From Psychrobacillus sp032154225 (GTDB lineage: Bacteria; Bacillota; Bacilli; Bacillales_A; Planococcaceae), in assembly GCF_032154225.1 (NCBI RefSeq), contig NZ_JALDYF010000019.1, forward strand, positions 7,662 through 71,661: a stretch of 64,000 nucleotides of DNA. The letters are read 5' to 3'. Both the position numbers and the translations under genes were made by a program. A model generated the notes under the pieces. That model was not told where the DNA came from. It made no database searches and worked only from the letters and a program-made list of their open reading frames with translations. Below are positions 16,540-24,673 of the stretch, one piece after another; within the stretch, counting starts at the first letter, position 1; each line of letters opens with the position of its first letter.

Positions 16540-16560
16540 TTGTCGTTTAATAGTCGTTAA
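16540..16560 (-). promoter_or_regulatory. Candidate operator upstream of nhaC (site 2)
   Basis: TTGTCGTT, AATAG and CGTTAA in the same order and spacing as at 13563-13583; CGTT to CGTT distance is again 11 bases. It is 41 bases upstream of the nhaC start, in the 93-base M20-nhaC gap. Confidence 0.6.
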
Positions 16561-16592
16561 TAGGGTAATGATAAAGCTAAATAACCTTATCG

Positions 16593-17696
16593 TCAATTCT
16601 TTTTAGAGAAATTTGTAAGCGTTTTCGCAATAATTTTTGCACCTAATACTAATGACTCATGATTAAACGACATATTTGGGTGATGTAACCCAGGTGCAAG
16701 ATCTGCTCCAATACCAATCATCGCTGCTTTTACTTCAGGATGTCTAATCGTATAAAAATGGAAATCATCACTTCCAGACGTGATTACTTCATCTGCAAGA
16801 TTCTCTTCACCAACAACGTCGATAATTCCTTGTTTTGTAATTGCAGCCGCGTCTTTCGATACTTCGGCACCAGGTGTTATATCTTCCCATGTCCATTCCA
16901 TGTCTATATCAAACAATTGAGCCAACGTCTGTAAATCTTTTTCTATTTGATCTTTCATTTTGAATAAAATCTCATTTTTTTGTGCGCGTGCATCGATTGA
17001 AAATGTTGCAGTACCTGGAATAATATTCGCACTTTCTCCACCTGCTTGAATTTTTGTAAGCTTTGCAGAGTATGCTTCGAATGGTGAAAAGTACAGGTTT
17101 TTCAACGCTTGATGAATAGCTACCGCTACATCAATTGCATTTTTCCCTTGATGTGGACGTGCTCCATGTGCGTCAATTCCTTTAATCTTCCCTTCTAAAA
17201 ACATGGCTGCACCATGATGAATAGCAGGTGATACTTTGCCAAACGGAAGTTCTTCAATTGGTCGTAAATGCACCCCAAATAGATGCGTCACCCCTTTGAG
17301 TGCACCTCGATCAATCATGGCATTCGCACCATTTCCTTTTTCTTCAGCTGGCTGGAATATAAATCGAATACGTTTGTTTAGCTTTTCATCTTTTATTAAC
17401 AATAAAGCCCCTAAAACCATAGAGATATTTGCATCATGCCCACAAGAATGATTGGCACGATATACGCCGTCAACTTCCTGCCAAAGCGCATCAATATCCG
17501 CGCGAACCGCAATGACTTCTTCCCCTTCACCGATTTCTGCAAGCAATCCTGTCACGTCATCAAAACGTCGGTAAGGAACTCCAAGTTCATCTAATATTTC
17601 TGCTAGTTTATTAGTTGTTTCATATTCTTTCCAACTAACTTCCGGATATTTGTGAAAATGATCAAACCATTGTTGTATTTGTGCTTCTATATGCAT
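16593..17696 (-). CDS. M20 family metallo-amidohydrolase (AmhX-like)
   Basis: The 367-residue protein has the M20D layout: FHKYPEVSWKEYETT at the start, RADIDALWQ (metal Asp region), NHSCGHDANISM (metal His/Cys), FQPAEEKGNGANAM with the catalytic Glu, then a dimerisation domain with IDAHGARPHQG, and GLHHPNMSFN at the end carrying the last metal His. Such enzymes hydrolyse N-acyl amino acids or related amides. With the GNAT and the racemase in the same region, it fits the deacylation step of an N-acyl amino acid route. It is followed by nhaC. Confidence 0.85.
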   Translation of the reverse strand: MHIEAQIQQWFDHFHKYPEVSWKEYETTNKLAEILDELGVPYRRFDDVTGLLAEIGEGEEVIAVRADIDALWQEVDGVYRANHSCGHDANISMVLGALLLIKDEKLNKRIRFIFQPAEEKGNGANAMIDRGALKGVTHLFGVHLRPIEELPFGKVSPAIHHGAAMFLEGKIKGIDAHGARPHQGKNAIDVAVAIHQALKNLYFSPFEAYSAKLTKIQAGGESANIIPGTATFSIDARAQKNEILFKMKDQIEKDLQTLAQLFDIDMEWTWEDITPGAEVSKDAAAITKQGIIDVVGEENLADEVITSGSDDFHFYTIRHPEVKAAMIGIGADLAPGLHHPNMSFNHESLVLGAKIIAKTLTNFSKKN

Positions 17697-17709
17697 GTTA
17701 TTTCACTCC

Positions 17710-17907
17710 TTATTTTTCGATAATTTCACAAACCCTACCTATTTGTCCATCTGTTAAACGCACTTTTATACCATGTGGATGGAAGGCCGAATTAGTCAAA
17801 AGATCTTTGACAATTCCTTTTGTTTTGTTACCTGTTCGTTGATCCTTTTTCAATACGATATACACTTCAATTCCTGGCTTCACATCTTTTTTATTTTGTC
17901 CGTTCAT
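17710..17907 (-). CDS. ywbE: YwbE family protein
   Basis: A 65-residue protein with the YwbE/DUF2196 pattern: VKPGIEVYIVLKKDQRTGNK at about 10-29, then TKGIVKDLLTNSAFHPHGIK and VRLTDGQIGRV. It resembles a small KOW/SH3-like beta barrel, possibly nucleic-acid binding. It starts behind AAAGAGGTGATTC and lies 13 bases upstream of the M20 gene, so they are probably co-transcribed. The function is unknown across the family. Confidence 0.88.
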   Translation of the reverse strand: MNGQNKKDVKPGIEVYIVLKKDQRTGNKTKGIVKDLLTNSAFHPHGIKVRLTDGQIGRVCEIIEK

Positions 17908-18192
17908 TATGAATCACCTCTTTTTGTATAGTACCATTTTGATGCAATACTTACATCACTTTGTTATATAAGCTATGGTAGCTCCATAAAATCGATAATG
18001 CTTCGAAATTTGGATTTGGATTTTATATACTCGCTCTAATCGCTGGTCAATATATGACTTCATTGCTCCGGGGGGTGGTAGAATACAACTAATTATTCTA
18101 TCATCAGAGTGTTTAACTTTCTTCAGTGTTCACCTTTATCTTCTTCGGAAAATTAAAGATTGATTATCTGATAAGGCTTCAATCACTTGTCT
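17908..18192. other. Intergenic region without recognisable gene
   Basis: Between ywbE and the cyclophilin promoter I see no frame with a ribosome site and no RNA structure that I can name. A G-run (CCGGGGGGTGG) lies near 18068. Confidence 0.5.
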
Positions 18193-18222
18193 TTGGAGAT
18201 TGCAATAAGTACATGCTATAAT
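18193..18222 (+). promoter_or_regulatory. Sigma-A promoter of ppiB
   Basis: TTGGAG, an 18-base spacer and TATAAT with a TGC extension in front of the -10. It is 33 bases upstream of the ppiB start. Confidence 0.7.
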
Positions 18223-18255
18223 GATGAAGGATTTATTCAAAAAGGAGTGTTTACA

Positions 18256-18696
18256 ATGGCGAAAAAAGGTTATTTTTTAATGGATACTGGCGAAAAAATC
18301 GAATTTGATTTGTTCCCGAATGAAGCACCAAACACAGTTGCAAACTTTGAACAATTAGCTAACAGCGAATTTTATAACGGTGTAATTTTCCACCGTGTTA
18401 TTCCTGGTTTTGTTAGCCAAGGTGGAGACCCAACTGGTACAGGTATGGGCGGAAGCGGTACAAACATTAAATGTGAAACTGCTGGTAACCCACACAAACA
18501 CGAAGCTGGAAGCCTTTCAATGGCTCACGCTGGAAAAGACACTGGCTCAAGCCAATTCTTTATCGTGCATGCACCACAACCACACTTAGACGGTGTTCAC
18601 ACTGTTTTTGGTAAAGTAACAAGCGGCCTTGAAGTAGCAACAGCTATGAAAAACGGCGCTAAAATGGAAAAAGTAGTAGTATTTGACGAAGAATAA
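18256..18696 (+). CDS. ppiB: Cyclophilin-type peptidyl-prolyl cis-trans isomerase
   Basis: The ATG at 18256 after AAAAAGGAGTG gives 146 residues, the length of bacterial cytosolic PpiB. Cyclophilin motifs are FHRVIPGFVSQGGDPTG (catalytic Arg in the FHRV motif), AGSLSMAHAGKDTGSSQFFI, and HLDGVHTVFGKV. No signal peptide is present, so it acts in the cytoplasm, catalysing proline isomerisation in protein folding. It is monocistronic with its own promoter and terminator. Confidence 0.95.
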   Translation: MAKKGYFLMDTGEKIEFDLFPNEAPNTVANFEQLANSEFYNGVIFHRVIPGFVSQGGDPTGTGMGGSGTNIKCETAGNPHKHEAGSLSMAHAGKDTGSSQFFIVHAPQPHLDGVHTVFGKVTSGLEVATAMKNGAKMEKVVVFDEE

Positions 18697-18701
18697 AAAT
18701 G

Positions 18702-18729
18702 AGCAGCTTCCGAGTTTACGGAAGCTGCT
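18702..18729. terminator. Terminator of ppiB, overlapping the end of the convergent gene
   Basis: AGCAGCTTCCG pairs with CGGAAGCTGCT around 6 bases, followed on the plus strand by TTTTCTTTTTT. The right arm is inside the last codons of the minus-strand gene 18716-18958. Confidence 0.85.
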
Positions 18730-18958
18730 TTTCTTTTTTATAAAAACGTTCACCTGTTTTAGGATTATAATACACTCTCGTTCTCTCACCAGTCACAGGG
18801 TCCAGATTAACCTCATCTGTTGATTCAAAATCCTTTGGAACTTCCATTCCATGATTGCGATTAAAGCGTTTATCATAAATAAAATAGCCAAGCAAAATAC
18901 AGGCAATAACAGCTATAATTTGCACCGCATACACACCCACTATTATAAAAGTTGCCAT
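18716..18958 (-). CDS. Small single-pass membrane protein
   Basis: Eighty residues: one membrane helix (about 4-26) and a basic/polar tail with two similar stretches, VTGERTRVYYNPKTGERFYK. Its ATG overlaps the stop of the upstream YbjQ-family gene by one base (TAATG), so both are translated together. The function is unknown; the pairing with a YbjQ protein is the only clue. Confidence 0.7.
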   Translation of the reverse strand: MATFIIVGVYAVQIIAVIACILLGYFIYDKRFNRNHGMEVPKDFESTDEVNLDPVTGERTRVYYNPKTGERFYKKEKQLP

Positions 18959-19278
18959 TATAGTTTCTCTACAACAACTGCCGTTCCGTATGCTACGATT
19001 TCACTCATATTTGTACCAATTTCTCCTGAGTCATATCGCATCATGACAATAGCATTTGCACCCATTTCGTTAGCATTTTTAATCATACGGTCCATCGCTT
19101 CTTTTCTTGAATCCTCCAGCATTGCTGTATACTGCTTTATTTCTCCACCTACTAATCCTTTAAAACTCGCCATAATATCCCCGCCGAGTCCTCTACTTCT
19201 TACAATTAGACCGAATGCCGGGCCTTTTACTTCGACAACTTTATAGCCTTCAATTTTTTCTGTCGTCACTACTAACAT
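18958..19278 (-). CDS. YbjQ/UPF0145 family protein
   Basis: At 106 residues it has the family length and motifs: TTEKIEGYKVVEVKGPAFG at the start, RSRGLGGDIMASFKGLVGGE in the middle and NEMGANAIVMMRYDSGEI near the end. Members form homopentamers with a heavy-metal-binding-like fold; the cellular role is unknown. It is followed by a coupled small membrane protein and sits 15 bases after the DUF1648 gene, so all four genes from the GntR regulator on may form one operon. Confidence 0.88.
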   Translation of the reverse strand: MLVVTTEKIEGYKVVEVKGPAFGLIVRSRGLGGDIMASFKGLVGGEIKQYTAMLEDSRKEAMDRMIKNANEMGANAIVMMRYDSGEIGTNMSEIVAYGTAVVVEKL

Positions 19279-19293
19279 ATGAATTCCCCCTTT

Positions 19294-20403
19294 TTATAAG
19301 CTAAATGCTATTACAAAAATGATAATAAGCGGTAAGAATAAAACAATCCAACTGAGTGGACGCCCAAAGTTTAGTGTCCATCCTACGCCAAATCGTTTTT
19401 CGACTAAAATACTTGGATCGTCTTTATTCACGTAAAACATGCCGCCCTTCCAATAACGGTCATCTTCTACTGCAGCAATCATGTCTTCTAAGTTCGGGCT
19501 ATCGCCTTTTATTTTTATTCGTGATCCGCCTTGCCCTACTTTTACTGCATAAATCCCTACGCTAACGAGGGTAGTTACGAGAAAGACCAGTGGAAGAGCG
19601 AACATAACCCACGGCGATGAAATTTCAGGGTGAATTGTTTGCAAATGAAAATAGCCCATCATTAATGTCACGCTTATTGTGATAAATAAAGCAAACCAAC
19701 TTGTATATTTTCGGAATGCTAGTTGTTGCGCTAGCGATGTTTTTTTATTTGCCGGGTTAATGCGTGCACCTGAAAATTTCATCCCTTCGCTCATCATCAA
19801 AAACATACCTTGCATGACAAGCAAAATAAGCGGCAGCGATAGGGCACTAAAATATGTTTTTTTACTAAATGCGTCCGGCTGTCCAGAAGGTCCCCAATGC
19901 GTCGGAATCATATCCGGCATTTGTGCATATTTCATGAACGTATAAATAATTAGGCCACCTGTAATAATCATTGGAATGATAAACACGATTCTCGGCAACA
20001 ACTGCAGCTTTTCTTGAAATTGCAAGTCTACTACGCGTACCTCCTGTTTGCCGACTATCCATCCTTGCACTTCTTTCAGCTTTTTCACACGAAAGTGCAT
20101 CGCAAAATAGTAACCTAAGCTTATAAAAAGTATACAAAATTGAACGCCAATGCCTACAAGTGCAATTACCTCTTCACTCTGTTTTTGTGAAAGTGCCCAA
20201 ATAAGATAACCTGCTAAAATGATTATCCCTACCAATAAGACAACCTGAGTGTACCTTTTTTTCAATCGAACAACCGTCTCTTCTTTGACGTATTGCTCTG
20301 GTACATACACACCAAATGCTTCTGTTTGTTTCACAAGTTTTGGCGTAAAAGCTTGTAATATCGTTATAAATAAAAGAATGAATCCAAATAATAAAATAAT
20401 CAT
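19294..20403 (-). CDS. DUF1648/DUF5808 multi-pass membrane protein
   Basis: This 369-residue protein has about 8 membrane segments. The DUF1648 signature IPTHWGPSGQPDAFSKK lies at about residues 165-181, between segments, and the C-terminal stretch YFVNKD-like (KGGMFYVNKDDPSILVEKRF, then GVGWTLNFGRP) is the DUF5808 motif. Relatives include SdpI-like and YtrA-regulated membrane proteins of Bacilli, linked to envelope stress or antimicrobial immunity. Its ATG overlaps the stop of the GntR regulator by one base, so the regulator controls it. Confidence 0.8.
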   Translation of the reverse strand: MIILLFGFILLFITILQAFTPKLVKQTEAFGVYVPEQYVKEETVVRLKKRYTQVVLLVGIIILAGYLIWALSQKQSEEVIALVGIGVQFCILFISLGYYFAMHFRVKKLKEVQGWIVGKQEVRVVDLQFQEKLQLLPRIVFIIPMIITGGLIIYTFMKYAQMPDMIPTHWGPSGQPDAFSKKTYFSALSLPLILLVMQGMFLMMSEGMKFSGARINPANKKTSLAQQLAFRKYTSWFALFITISVTLMMGYFHLQTIHPEISSPWVMFALPLVFLVTTLVSVGIYAVKVGQGGSRIKIKGDSPNLEDMIAAVEDDRYWKGGMFYVNKDDPSILVEKRFGVGWTLNFGRPLSWIVLFLPLIIIFVIAFSL

Positions 20404-20789
20404 TATTTCTCCTCCTTAATATCCTTAACTAGCTCTCCCAACATCTGGACCATTTCTTCCTCAGAAAGTTTTAAAACGAGCCCTTCTGCAATTAACGGAC
20501 GGATTTGATCCGCCAATTGTTGTTTTTCTTCATCCGAAGCTTTTGGTATTCCATTTGGTTGTATAATAACGCCCGATTTAGCGACGATTTGTATAAATTC
20601 TTTTTCTTCTAAGTAATGATAGGCTTTGTTCACTGTATGCATGTTCATCCCAAGATCTGCGGCAAATGCACGAACGGATGGCAGCGAGTCTCCTGGTTTC
20701 AGCTCTCCTCTTGCTATGCCTTCCACTAGTTGCTGGGCAAGCTGTAAATAAATTGGCACAGATGAATTTGACTGTATTTCGATAAACAT
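20403..20789 (-). CDS. GntR family regulator, YtrA subfamily
   Basis: The ATG at 20789 follows GGGAGGTGTCATT, giving 128 residues. A winged helix of the GntR type fills the first 70 (PIYLQLAQQLVEGIARGELKP, LPSVRAFAADLGMNMHTVNK, then AYHYLEEKEFI). The short all-helical tail of about 45 residues, in place of a ligand domain, is typical of the YtrA branch, which represses its own operon of membrane or ABC-transport genes. It is translationally coupled to the DUF1648 gene. An AT-rich promoter region lies upstream at 20790-20870. Confidence 0.88.
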   Translation of the reverse strand: MFIEIQSNSSVPIYLQLAQQLVEGIARGELKPGDSLPSVRAFAADLGMNMHTVNKAYHYLEEKEFIQIVAKSGVIIQPNGIPKASDEEKQQLADQIRPLIAEGLVLKLSEEEMVQMLGELVKDIKEEK

Positions 20790-20914
20790 AATGACACCTC
20801 CCACACTCTTTTGTTATATGTATAGTGTAACACATTTGTTATAGAAGTAGAGAATTCTAAATAATATTAGGTCTTTTATTGTTTAATTCCCCTCTTCTGC
20901 TAATTAACAAAAAA

Positions 20915-20942
20915 AGCCCTACCCACCTAAGTGAGCAGGGCT
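20915..20942 (-). terminator. Terminator of the lysis module
   Basis: AGCCCT/AGGGCT with inner CAC/GTG pairing; the minus strand continues with seven T. It ends transcription after the amidase gene. Confidence 0.8.
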
Positions 20943-20951
20943 AATTATTAT

Positions 20952-21641
20952 TTATTTCACTCTCAACACTTGACCTATACGAATTGTGTAATTAGCATCA
21001 AGTCCATTCCAATCTTTAATTTGTTGTACAGTGCTTCCATAAGTCTGACTTAATGAATAAACAGTGTTACCGCTTACTACAGTATGATAAACTGCTGTGC
21101 TTTTCTTTGGAAGATTGAAACACTTTGCGATTCCATTCACATTACCTCTGGCAAGCGATTCAATGAAGGATACTGTTTTCAACTTCGCCGCATCATTCGA
21201 ATTATCAATAAATCCATTCTCCGTTAAAAGAGCTGGCATATTCGTTTCACGTAACATATGGAAGTTTTCCTGTTTCTTGCCCCGATCAGTGTAGTTTACA
21301 AGGTTTAATATTTCTGCATGAATTATACTCTGATAGGTTGTAGTGGGTGCACCAACACTCGGATAAATATAATCTTCATATCCTGTCCCACCACCTGCAT
21401 TAATGTGAACTGAAAGAAGGAAATCTGCCCCCCAAGAGTTAGCCGCATTTGTACGTGCAGGCAACGACAAAGTCTGATCTCCAGTTCGACTCATTAAAAC
21501 ACTTACATTGTCATACTCTGCAAGCAAAATATCTTTAGTTCTAGTGGCAATTTGCAATGTTAGACTTTTCTCCTGCAAACCATTTCCTACTGCCCCTGAA
21601 TCCGTTCCACCATGTCCTGCATCAATAAATACTTTTACCAT
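20952..21641 (-). CDS. N-acetylmuramoyl-L-alanine amidase (Amidase_3 + LysM), tailocin endolysin
   Basis: The ATG at 21641 after GAGGTGATAATT gives 229 residues. The Amidase_3 domain (about 1-175) shows VFIDAGHGGTDSGAVG (zinc His), QEKSLTLQI (zinc Glu), LLSVHINAGGGTGYE (zinc His) and LLTENGFIDN with the catalytic Glu. A single LysM domain (about 186-229, YHTVVSGNTVYSLSQTYGS) binds peptidoglycan. No signal peptide is present, so release needs the holin encoded upstream. It is the last gene of the PBSX-like cluster and corresponds to XlyA. Confidence 0.9.
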   Translation of the reverse strand: MVKVFIDAGHGGTDSGAVGNGLQEKSLTLQIATRTKDILLAEYDNVSVLMSRTGDQTLSLPARTNAANSWGADFLLSVHINAGGGTGYEDYIYPSVGAPTTTYQSIIHAEILNLVNYTDRGKKQENFHMLRETNMPALLTENGFIDNSNDAAKLKTVSFIESLARGNVNGIAKCFNLPKKSTAVYHTVVSGNTVYSLSQTYGSTVQQIKDWNGLDANYTIRIGQVLRVK

Positions 21642-21886
21642 AATTATCACCTCATTTTAGATTTAAATTGCTAGAAAAGAATGATACTTGTACTCCTTTG
21701 AATATCACATGACAATTACCACCTCAAAAGGAAAGGCCACCCGGCGGCAGTTTTTTTAGGTAGACATGATTCATTGCTAGTCGACTATTAGAAAATCCAT
21801 TTGTGTTAACATAAAAACTTGCAGTTTACTCCTAATAATTTCTTTTCCGATTGCATGGTTGGCAGGTTTCTAATGTACTTTTCACA
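21642..21886. other. Gap between holin and amidase
   Basis: About 245 bases without a plausible frame. The minus strand has GCCGC-CGG-GTGGC followed by CTTTCCTTTT near 21735-21757, a weak terminator-like hairpin, and two GGAGGT-like sites without usable starts. In PBSX the corresponding genes are adjacent, so a small gene may have been lost here. Confidence 0.35.
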
Positions 21887-22366
21887 TTATTCACCTTCCA
21901 GTTCTCTTTTTCGTTTTGACGAGCGCGCGATCTTTGTCTCAATTTCTTCTTTTACCCAATCAGTTAGCTTAACTAGTAGCCATTCGGGTACCCACTTTCC
22001 CCAACCGGCTCTAATTGAATTTGCAGTCATAGATTGAATCAAATGATATAAAACTCCAAAAGATAAGATTCCAAAGAATACTCCATGTACTCCAGATATC
22101 ATATCCATTAGATGACCTCCCGCAGGTAGCATTAATATAAAAAAACTACGAAAAACACCATCAATTCCGTATTTACTTGCGTACGTTTTATCTTTTTTTG
22201 CAGATCGTGTACCTGAAATCCAATCCATGACATTAAAAAAAGCTAGAGCCGTCATCGTATAAATAACTACTTCACCTTTACCGTAAAAAAATTCAAATAA
22301 GGGTATGAACACTGCTCCAAACAGCAATGGTATTATTTTATCAATTGAAAATAACCATTTTTCCAT
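21887..22366 (-). CDS. Phage-type holin (holin_4 family)
   Basis: This 159-residue protein has three hydrophobic segments (about 10-30, 32-50 and 70-108) and a long charged C-terminus (KEEIETKIARSSKRKRELEGE). The motif MDWISGTRSAKKDKTYASKYGIDG at about 47-70 is diagnostic of the toxin-secretion/phage-lysis holin family of Firmicutes. It would form the lesion that lets the downstream amidase reach the wall. A strong hairpin (22398-22425) separates it from the tail genes. Confidence 0.88.
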   Translation of the reverse strand: MEKWLFSIDKIIPLLFGAVFIPLFEFFYGKGEVVIYTMTALAFFNVMDWISGTRSAKKDKTYASKYGIDGVFRSFFILMLPAGGHLMDMISGVHGVFFGILSFGVLYHLIQSMTANSIRAGWGKWVPEWLLVKLTDWVKEEIETKIARSSKRKRELEGE

Positions 22367-22397
22367 TTCTTCACCCCTTTTGTTGTGTTAAAAACAA

Positions 22398-22425
22398 ATA
22401 GAACGCCCATGTGGGCGTTCTATTA
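22398..22425 (-). terminator. Hairpin between tail and lysis genes
   Basis: AATAGAACGCCCA pairs perfectly with TGGGCGTTCTATT around two bases; on the minus strand TGTTTTTAAC follows. It may give partial termination, lowering lysis gene expression relative to tail genes. Confidence 0.7.
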
Positions 22426-22481
22426 TGATTTATTATTCTTTTTTGTTAAGACGTATTTGTTCCTAAGTTAATGATTCAAAC

Positions 22482-22652
22482 TCAGGATAATGCAGCAATT
22501 TCACGTTCTGCTATTTCCAACTCCAAATATGGAGCTAGTTTAGCAGGTTTCACATCTGCCAAAGTACGTACTTTCCCCATAATACTAGTGGCATATGCCT
22601 TTATTAAACGTTTTTCCGCCAAAGTTAGTCCTTCTAAGTGTACTTCTGTCAT
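22482..22652 (-). CDS. XkdX/CD1375-like small phage protein
   Basis: A 56-residue frame with an excellent GGAGGTCATTTAAA site, overlapping nothing. It reads LEGLTLAEKRLIKAYATSIM, then GKVRTLADVKP and LELEIAEREI. The KxRTLxDVxP core is shared by the XkdX and CD1375 families of very short proteins found right after tail-fibre genes in PBSX-like clusters. The role is unknown. The position, two bases after the stop of the upstream gene, supports it. Confidence 0.7.
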   Translation of the reverse strand: MTEVHLEGLTLAEKRLIKAYATSIMGKVRTLADVKPAKLAPYLELEIAEREIAALS

Positions 22653-22653
22653 T

Positions 22654-22980
22654 TTAAATGACCTCCATTTCCATTAATAGTAATATCGTTTTTATTTCTA
22701 TATCTGCATCTGCTAATTCTTCTTTCGATGGAATAAGTGATTTTAAAAAATCATCTTCTTCAAATTCTACTTGCGTCTTGTCTTCTACCCATGCAGTACC
22801 TGTCCATCGAGGACGGAAAAATGGTAGTTGACCACTTTCGTTGAAAGGTAAAGGAACGTCTATATATCCTCTAGGTATATCGTACACTGGACTTTCTTTT
22901 TCGTCATACTTGACTGGCTCAATAACAATTACTTCACCAGTCATAAACCCTCGTGCATCTATCTCACACGCTTGCTTCAT
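22654..22980 (-). CDS. Phage tail protein following the fibre gene (XkdW position)
   Basis: The ATG at 22980 sits behind GGAGGAGGTTG; 108 residues. The centre contains PLPFNESGQLPFFRPRWTGTAWVED, a Pro/Trp-rich pattern of short proteins encoded behind fibre genes and thought to assist fibre assembly or trimerisation. The C-terminal half is acidic and helical. It overlaps neither neighbour but is tightly packed between the fibre gene and the XkdX-like gene. Functional detail is inference from position. Confidence 0.6.
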   Translation of the reverse strand: MKQACEIDARGFMTGEVIVIEPVKYDEKESPVYDIPRGYIDVPLPFNESGQLPFFRPRWTGTAWVEDKTQVEFEEDDFLKSLIPSKEELADADIEIKTILLLMEMEVI

Positions 22981-22982
22981 AA

Positions 22983-23807
22983 TCAACCTCCTCCGTCCAT
23001 TGGCAGTGTGATAACACCTAATAAATTATTTCCTGTAGAAAAAAAGCTATTATCCGCTACTCTTATATTTCCAGTTCCATCTATAATTAAGCACCCCGTG
23101 GGCATACCTAGATTTTCTTTAAATATCACAGGTATTTGAGTTACATACGACTCTATAATTCGATAACCTACAGGCAATGTCGTGATAATTGTGCCAGCAG
23201 ACACTACGCCAGATGTAACTTTTAGATATATCTCTAATTGATTTTTCGCACCCTTCCTGTAAGATATAGTGCCGCTCCAACCGTTTTGCAATATCGCAGT
23301 TAACCACGGTGCAGAATTATTAGTGATCAGTTTTTCCCAAGCAACAAATCCAGTGTTCTCTTTTCGCCTTATCCAGTAAGACCCACTCATATCATTCCAA
23401 TTGTTACCTATCTGAATTGCTCTATCTGCCGCCTCTAATCCTGGAAATGTAGCTATTGTAGACCATCCATCTCCTCCTGGTGGTGTATTTATGCTGTCGT
23501 TGGCAAACGCATAGGACGAGAAGTCAGTCACAAGATTTGCATCTTTTAAAGGGAAATAACCGTAAAGTTTTTTTGCCGAGATATCATTTAAGCTCTTAAC
23601 TGCCATGGAAGTCGCCGCTTTTGTCACATCTGTACTGTATATCTCATTAGATAACTGTGTATGTCCAATCTTTGTCAAAGACGCTTTTTCTGCCAAATGC
23701 GTCGTAAGATTTTGCTGGTTTTCCTCTATTCCACTTTCGATTCTGTTCATATCTTGTTCTGTTACTACTTCATCGTATTGCCAATTTTTCTTTACTTGAT
23801 ATACCAA
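22983..23807 (-). CDS. Tail fibre with pyocin-knob-like receptor-binding domain
   Basis: The 274-residue protein has an N-terminal baseplate-attachment part (MVYQVKKNWQYDEVVTEQDM, a common start of Firmicute fibres) and a short helical shaft to about residue 80. A pyocin-knob-like domain follows at about 90-165: NTPPGGDGWSTIATFPG, then DRAIQIGNNWNDMSGSYWIR and TGFVAWEKLI. The C-terminal 100 residues form a beta-rich head ending in LITLPMDGGG-like codons. Such fibres set the target range of tailocins and phages. It is short for a phage fibre, as is usual for simple Bacillus tail particles. Confidence 0.78.
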   Translation of the reverse strand: MVYQVKKNWQYDEVVTEQDMNRIESGIEENQQNLTTHLAEKASLTKIGHTQLSNEIYSTDVTKAATSMAVKSLNDISAKKLYGYFPLKDANLVTDFSSYAFANDSINTPPGGDGWSTIATFPGLEAADRAIQIGNNWNDMSGSYWIRRKENTGFVAWEKLITNNSAPWLTAILQNGWSGTISYRKGAKNQLEIYLKVTSGVVSAGTIITTLPVGYRIIESYVTQIPVIFKENLGMPTGCLIIDGTGNIRVADNSFFSTGNNLLGVITLPMDGGG

Positions 23808-24092
23808 TTAAACCACCTCTACTATCGTAAATGTATGTGAAATATCTGTATCTGAACTTATTGGAATGTACACATCATTAGCCGCTATGACCAAGTCATG
23901 TTCGTCTAACAAGGCCATATTCGTCACTTTAGTTACAGCACCATTTGGAATCATATAAGCCATGTTCACCTTACCCTCAGATACGCTTTTAATCGTGAAA
24001 TTTTTAATATCGTATATGTCGTTTATACGTACTTTATCAATCTTGGTCTCTATGAATTGTGCTATTTCATTAATAAATTCTGCTCTTATCAT
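23808..24092 (-). CDS. Small baseplate-associated protein between XkdU and fibre
   Basis: Ninety-four residues, starting 4 bases inside the end of the XkdU-like gene and ending one base before the fibre start, so it is a translationally coupled member of the tail operon. It has an N-terminal helix (FINEIAQFIETKIDKVRIND) and then beta strands with ISHTFTIVEVV at the end. No family name comes to mind; position and size suggest an adaptor between baseplate and fibre. Confidence 0.6.
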   Translation of the reverse strand: MIRAEFINEIAQFIETKIDKVRINDIYDIKNFTIKSVSEGKVNMAYMIPNGAVTKVTNMALLDEHDLVIAANDVYIPISSDTDISHTFTIVEVV

Positions 24093-24673
24093 TTCACCAC
24101 CACCTCACTTGAAAGTGATCCGAAGGGAATAATACCTAATCTCCAGTTTGTAGACAATCGAATACTCCGCTTAATTTTTCTGGCAATAATATGCTCTTTC
24201 AAACATAGCCTATTTTCTAATGCTGTTTTCTGAAGATAAATTATATTTAGTGGAACTATTTTCTCAATCATCTCTAATACTTCTTTAAAAAGAGCTGCGT
24301 TTGTAATGGCTAGCTCTACTCTTAGAATGTAGTTGGTTACATCTACACGGGCTGTTGCAACACCTTCTCCTAATAAGAAATCTAGTCTTTGCTGCAAGTA
24401 TTTGAGCGTAAAGGGTGGCTTTATAGACTGACGGTTAATGATTCTTTTTCTTCGGAACTCCATTGTTTCCGTTTTTGGATCGGCCAATATGTTGAAAAGT
24501 TTTTCTCTCTTTTCAATCGCAGGTTCCTGCGCTGTTAATATAAACTGATCGTTTAATACGCCATCAAATTCACTTAAAAGCAAATTGAATTCTGGATTTT
24601 CAATTGCCATAAGTACTTTAAATTCATGAATATCCTGATAATAATGCGGAAGATAACTCATCAAGTCAGCCAT
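24089..24673 (-). CDS. xkdU: Baseplate wedge protein, XkdU/YmfQ (DUF2313) family
   Basis: This 194-residue protein opens MADLMSYLPHYYQDIHEFKV, as DUF2313 proteins do, has RREKLFNILADPK-like helices in the middle and an MIEKIVPLNIIYLQ segment (positions about 145-158) typical of the family. In contractile tails it is the gpI/gp53-like wedge component that binds the baseplate J protein. It overlaps its upstream neighbour by 8 bases and its downstream neighbour by 4. Confidence 0.85.
   Translation of the reverse strand: MADLMSYLPHYYQDIHEFKVLMAIENPEFNLLLSEFDGVLNDQFILTAQEPAIEKREKLFNILADPKTETMEFRRKRIINRQSIKPPFTLKYLQQRLDFLLGEGVATARVDVTNYILRVELAITNAALFKEVLEMIEKIVPLNIIYLQKTALENRLCLKEHIIARKIKRSIRLSTNWRLGIIPFGSLSSEVVVK

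Noticed and set aside
17908..18192. Riboswitch or small RNA in the gap before ppiB
   Set aside because: No conserved riboswitch motif or convincing terminator-antiterminator pair can be seen.
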